A stretch of 64,000 nucleotides of DNA from JBCDJI01 sp964351865. GTDB lineage: Bacteria > Verrucomicrobiota > Verrucomicrobiia > Methylacidiphilales > JBCBYL01. Numbering within the stretch: position 1 is the stretch's first letter; each line of letters opens with the position of its first letter. Location: positions 11,216-75,215 of the forward strand of contig CAYGPJ010000018.1 of assembly GCA_964351865.1 (NCBI GenBank). The letters run 5' to 3'. The notes below the pieces were generated by a model. The model searched no databases, was not told the DNA's origin, and worked only from the letters and a program-made list of their open reading frames with translations. Shown in pieces: positions 62,166-64,000 of this stretch. The position numbers were made by a program, and so were the translations under genes.

Positions 62166-62200
62166 TTTCCAGCCGGGGGCTGCAGCCCCCAAACTGGAAG
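62166..62200 (+). promoter_or_regulatory. hairpin in the transposase leader
   Basis: A perfect 16-base palindrome GGGGGCTGCAGCCCCC (62175-62190) nested in TTCCAG...CTGGAA (62167-62172 with 62194-62199). It ends 6 bases before the transposase ATG, where it would cover the ribosome-binding site (AAGG at 62198-62201) and could limit translation or stop upstream transcripts. Confidence 0.55.
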
Positions 62201-62205
62201 GTGTT

Positions 62206-63333
62206 ATGCGTAATTACAAAATCAAAGATAGTCTGACGGGCCGTAAGGCGGCAATAGCAAAAGCAATTAAAGCAGCAGGTAAGGAGTGTGTGGTGCACCT
62301 TGGATTGGATATTGAGTTGAATGGGGCCGCGGTAGCCTTGAGTGTGCAAGGAGGCTGCGTGACGCAACTGGGTAAGGCCAATCGGGAACGCATCGTGGAA
62401 TGGGTTAAGGAGCTGGTAGCGATGGGCTGCCGTGTGGTGACGGTGCAGGAGGCCTGCGGGTTTGGCTATGAATTTCATCGCCAGCTCGAAGCTGCCGGGG
62501 CGCGAAGCCTGATGGTAGGACCGCGCAATATCAGCGGCAAGCGCAAGACCGATGCACGAGATGCCGAAGCGCTGACACTGGATGGGTATGATTATACCGA
62601 GCGAGGCCAGAAGCGTAAGCTCAAAGTGGTGCATGCACCGAGCCGGGAGCAACAGCAGCGCCGCAAACTCGAACGCGAGCGGCAGTGGTGGGTGAAGCGA
62701 CGCAACCAGGTCAATAACCACGGGAGCAGCTTGCTGCATGATTTTGATTACCTGGAGGTGCCCGAGGGCTGGTGGGGCCGACGCAAGTGGCCGAAACTGC
62801 GCGAGAAGCTATTGGAATTTGATCCTTGGCTGGTCGAACAGCTCGAACCACTGGTGCATGAGGCGCTCTTCTGTCACGATCAGATCCGTAAACTTCAGGA
62901 TCAGCTAGGCGTGGTGAGACGCGACGGCACCGGCTATATCAAGGGATTAGGCAGCCAGACGACGATTGCCCTTAATGCCGAAGTGATCGACTGGAACCGG
63001 TTTAACAACCGCAAGCAGGTAGGGAGCCTGGTCGGCTGCAGTCCGAAGGAATACAGCAGCGGAGACAAGCAAGTGCTCGGCAGTATCGACCGGATGGGCA
63101 ACAAGCGAATGCGAACGCTGCTGGTCGAGGCGGTCTGGCGACTCGAGACCTGGAATCCGGAGTGGAGAGGACTTAAAAAATGGGCACATGCGCTCGGCCC
63201 GAATGCCAAGGTGGGGCCGGCAGCTAAAAAGAAAGCCGTGGTGGCCTGTGCGCGAATGCTGGCGATAGATATCTGGCGGATCGAAACCGGACAAATCAAA
63301 CCCGAGGATGTCGGCTTAGTAATGACCGGATAA
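62206..63333 (+). CDS. IS110-family transposase (DEDD)
   Basis: About 375 residues from the ATG at 62206; an open frame continues upstream to 62122 but through the hairpin. The N-terminal RuvC-like DEDD catalytic domain shows Asp in HLGLDIELNGAAVAL, Glu in VQEACGFGYEFH and the Asp pair in KTDARDAEAL. The C-terminal Transposase_20 domain has KGLGSQTTIALNAEVIDWNRF (in parts), VGSLVGCSP and RMGNKRMRTLLVEAVWRL with the Ser-containing region typical of IS110/IS1111. It is the only forward-strand gene in the cassette array. Intact, so possibly active. Confidence 0.93.
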   Translation: MRNYKIKDSLTGRKAAIAKAIKAAGKECVVHLGLDIELNGAAVALSVQGGCVTQLGKANRERIVEWVKELVAMGCRVVTVQEACGFGYEFHRQLEAAGARSLMVGPRNISGKRKTDARDAEALTLDGYDYTERGQKRKLKVVHAPSREQQQRRKLERERQWWVKRRNQVNNHGSSLLHDFDYLEVPEGWWGRRKWPKLREKLLEFDPWLVEQLEPLVHEALFCHDQIRKLQDQLGVVRRDGTGYIKGLGSQTTIALNAEVIDWNRFNNRKQVGSLVGCSPKEYSSGDKQVLGSIDRMGNKRMRTLLVEAVWRLETWNPEWRGLKKWAHALGPNAKVGPAAKKKAVVACARMLAIDIWRIETGQIKPEDVGLVMTG

Positions 63334-63654
63334 TACGGAAACAAATTTTGCAGGAAACTGAGAGAACAGAAACACTTTGAGCGATGGGGCGGCAGATCGA
63401 ACGTAGTGCGGGTCGGAGAAAATCCTTCTTCCCGATCGATTCGTTAGTAGGGTCGCCGCCCCTGAGCTCTCCCTCCGGTCGTATAAGACACAGTGCACGT
63501 TGGTCATTGCTAACAGTGCGGATAGGAGAATGGGTGCAGGGAATTTATCAAAGTACCATCAGTCATCCGTGGCAAAAGGGAGAGGTCGCATCAATTTAAC
63601 GGATCAGGAATATGTGAACTAAATCAAAAAAAAATCATTTTTAGCTGGAAACAT

Positions 63655-63936
63655 TCATAGGGGCTCTCCTGTTTTGTTCGGTGTGGAGTTCACTTTAACT
63701 GGAGGTCTGAGCCATAACCACCATAAAAAGGATAAAGGGTAGCCTACTAAGGCGATCAAAACTAAAACCAGAGTACCTGACTTGTCTCGTTTCACAGCGT
63801 CCTGATATACCCAATAAAAAGAATATGCCGCGATAGCAATGATCACTAGAAAAGCGGGAAATGCGACCCAGAATGGGCCGTCAATCACGGTAAAATCTAC
63901 AATCTTGATGTTGAAGGGTGAATTAAGGAATTTCAT
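63655..63936 (-). CDS. small membrane protein of unknown function (cassette gene)
   Basis: 93 residues with two membrane helices (GPFWVAFPAFLVIIAIAAYSFYWV in parts, and TLVLVLIALVGYPLSFLWWLW), a short KRDKSG loop between them and a hydrophilic tail. No family recognised. Near the 3' end the codons include ACCGAAC on the coding strand (63682-63676), identical to the 7-mer that attC site 7 predicts for this cassette's R''. The gene therefore appears to end inside its own attC, the rest of which is not recognisable. Confidence 0.7.
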   Translation of the reverse strand: MKFLNSPFNIKIVDFTVIDGPFWVAFPAFLVIIAIAAYSFYWVYQDAVKRDKSGTLVLVLIALVGYPLSFLWWLWLRPPVKVNSTPNKTGEPL

Positions 63937-63953
63937 TTCTTATACCGAACGTT

Positions 63954-64000
63954 TGAGTCCAGTCACGCACTGCCGAGAGCGCGCGTCGAATTGAGGATTG
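63954..64000 (-). other. attC-like site 7, cut by the window edge
   Basis: On the cassette strand the visible half ends GTGACTGGACTCAAAC then GTTCGGT (R' at 63960-63954). It lies 18 bases ahead of the small membrane protein start codon. The complementary arm would lie beyond 64000. Confidence 0.65.

Larger units (their letters stand above)
62150..63650 (+). mobile_element. IS110-family insertion sequence (ends not defined)
   Basis: One transposase gene (62206-63333) with a 5' non-coding part containing a hairpin and about 310 bases of 3' non-coding sequence. IS110-type elements lack long terminal inverted repeats, so the ends cannot be set from this copy alone. The 3' part holds a long inverted repeat (GGGGCGGC near 63388 with GCCGCCCC near 63450) and shows no gene. 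The element interrupts the cassette array next to half attC site 6. Confidence 0.6.

Noticed and set aside
62166..62200. A further attC site in the GC-rich palindrome before the transposase
   Set aside because: It lacks the flanking AAC and GTT 7-mers and the asymmetric arms of the other sites. It fits better as a leader hairpin of the insertion sequence.
62155..62739. Reverse-strand frame within the IS110 region
   Set aside because: It is antisense to the transposase, which is intact and fully explained by its DEDD motifs.
63345..63654. Gene in the stretch right of the transposase
   Set aside because: The frames present have no recognisable domain. A GGGGCGGC/GCCGCCCC inverted repeat is the only structure, which fits the non-coding end of the insertion sequence.

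Overview
The window looks like a chromosome segment of a Gram-negative bacterium, most plausibly a member of the Verrucomicrobiota (Opitutae/Puniceicoccales-like). That assignment is inference from gene content and protein style, not a marker-gene result. Lipopolysaccharide export (LptF/G-type permease), a phosphoheptose isomerase and two AsmA-like proteins imply an outer membrane. The MEP isoprenoid pathway is represented by dxs and ispF. Base composition is near 50% GC for most genes.

Layout, left to right. 1-2559: the 3' part of dxs, then argG. 2645-3865: a secreted C39-like cysteine peptidase. 3944-17092: a Tad pilus locus (cpaB, secretin, cpaE, cpaF, tadB, tadC, two TadE-like proteins and a TadG/VWA protein), interrupted by a reverse-strand NarL/NarX-type two-component pair. 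No Flp pilin or prepilin peptidase gene is visible. 17107-23440: a DUF192 gene and a reverse-strand housekeeping run (thiE, accC, accB, holB, tmk, ispF, LptF/G permease). 23477-27162: gmhA, ffh, rpsP, khpA, trmD, rplS, closed by a clear terminator. 27504-43203: a degenerate beta-lactamase-like protein, rnhB, yraN, an EF-G, a degenerate HtrA-like PDZ protein, a GspF-like protein, a DUF4388 response regulator, AsmA-like and ABC transporter genes, and several unknown secreted proteins. 43283-44350: tRNA-Ser(GCT), followed by about 1 kb of degenerate repeats carrying copies of the tRNA 3' end. 44351-49926: the agmatine-to-putrescine pair aguA/aguB, then a flotillin (floA)/NfeD membrane module. 50090-54173: tRNA-Val(TAC), a YoeB/YefM toxin-antitoxin pair, two orphan genes, larB and glyS. 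54426-56762: a large AsmA-like protein.

The right end (about 57.1-64 kb) is the most unusual part. It is an integron-type gene-cassette array. Small reverse-strand genes (toxin-antitoxin pairs, a DUF3592 protein, unknown membrane proteins, and an ECF42-type sigma factor with its DGPF/YCII partner) are each followed by an imperfect palindrome with attC architecture. The outer 7-mers of neighbouring sites are complementary in the way expected when cassettes are excised and inserted as circles. An IS110-family transposase sits in the array next to a half attC. No integrase gene is in the window. From the orientation, one would be expected beyond base 64000.

Intergenic spaces also carry at least two families of short palindromic repeats (MITE/REP-like), one with a perfect 27-bp terminal inverted repeat.
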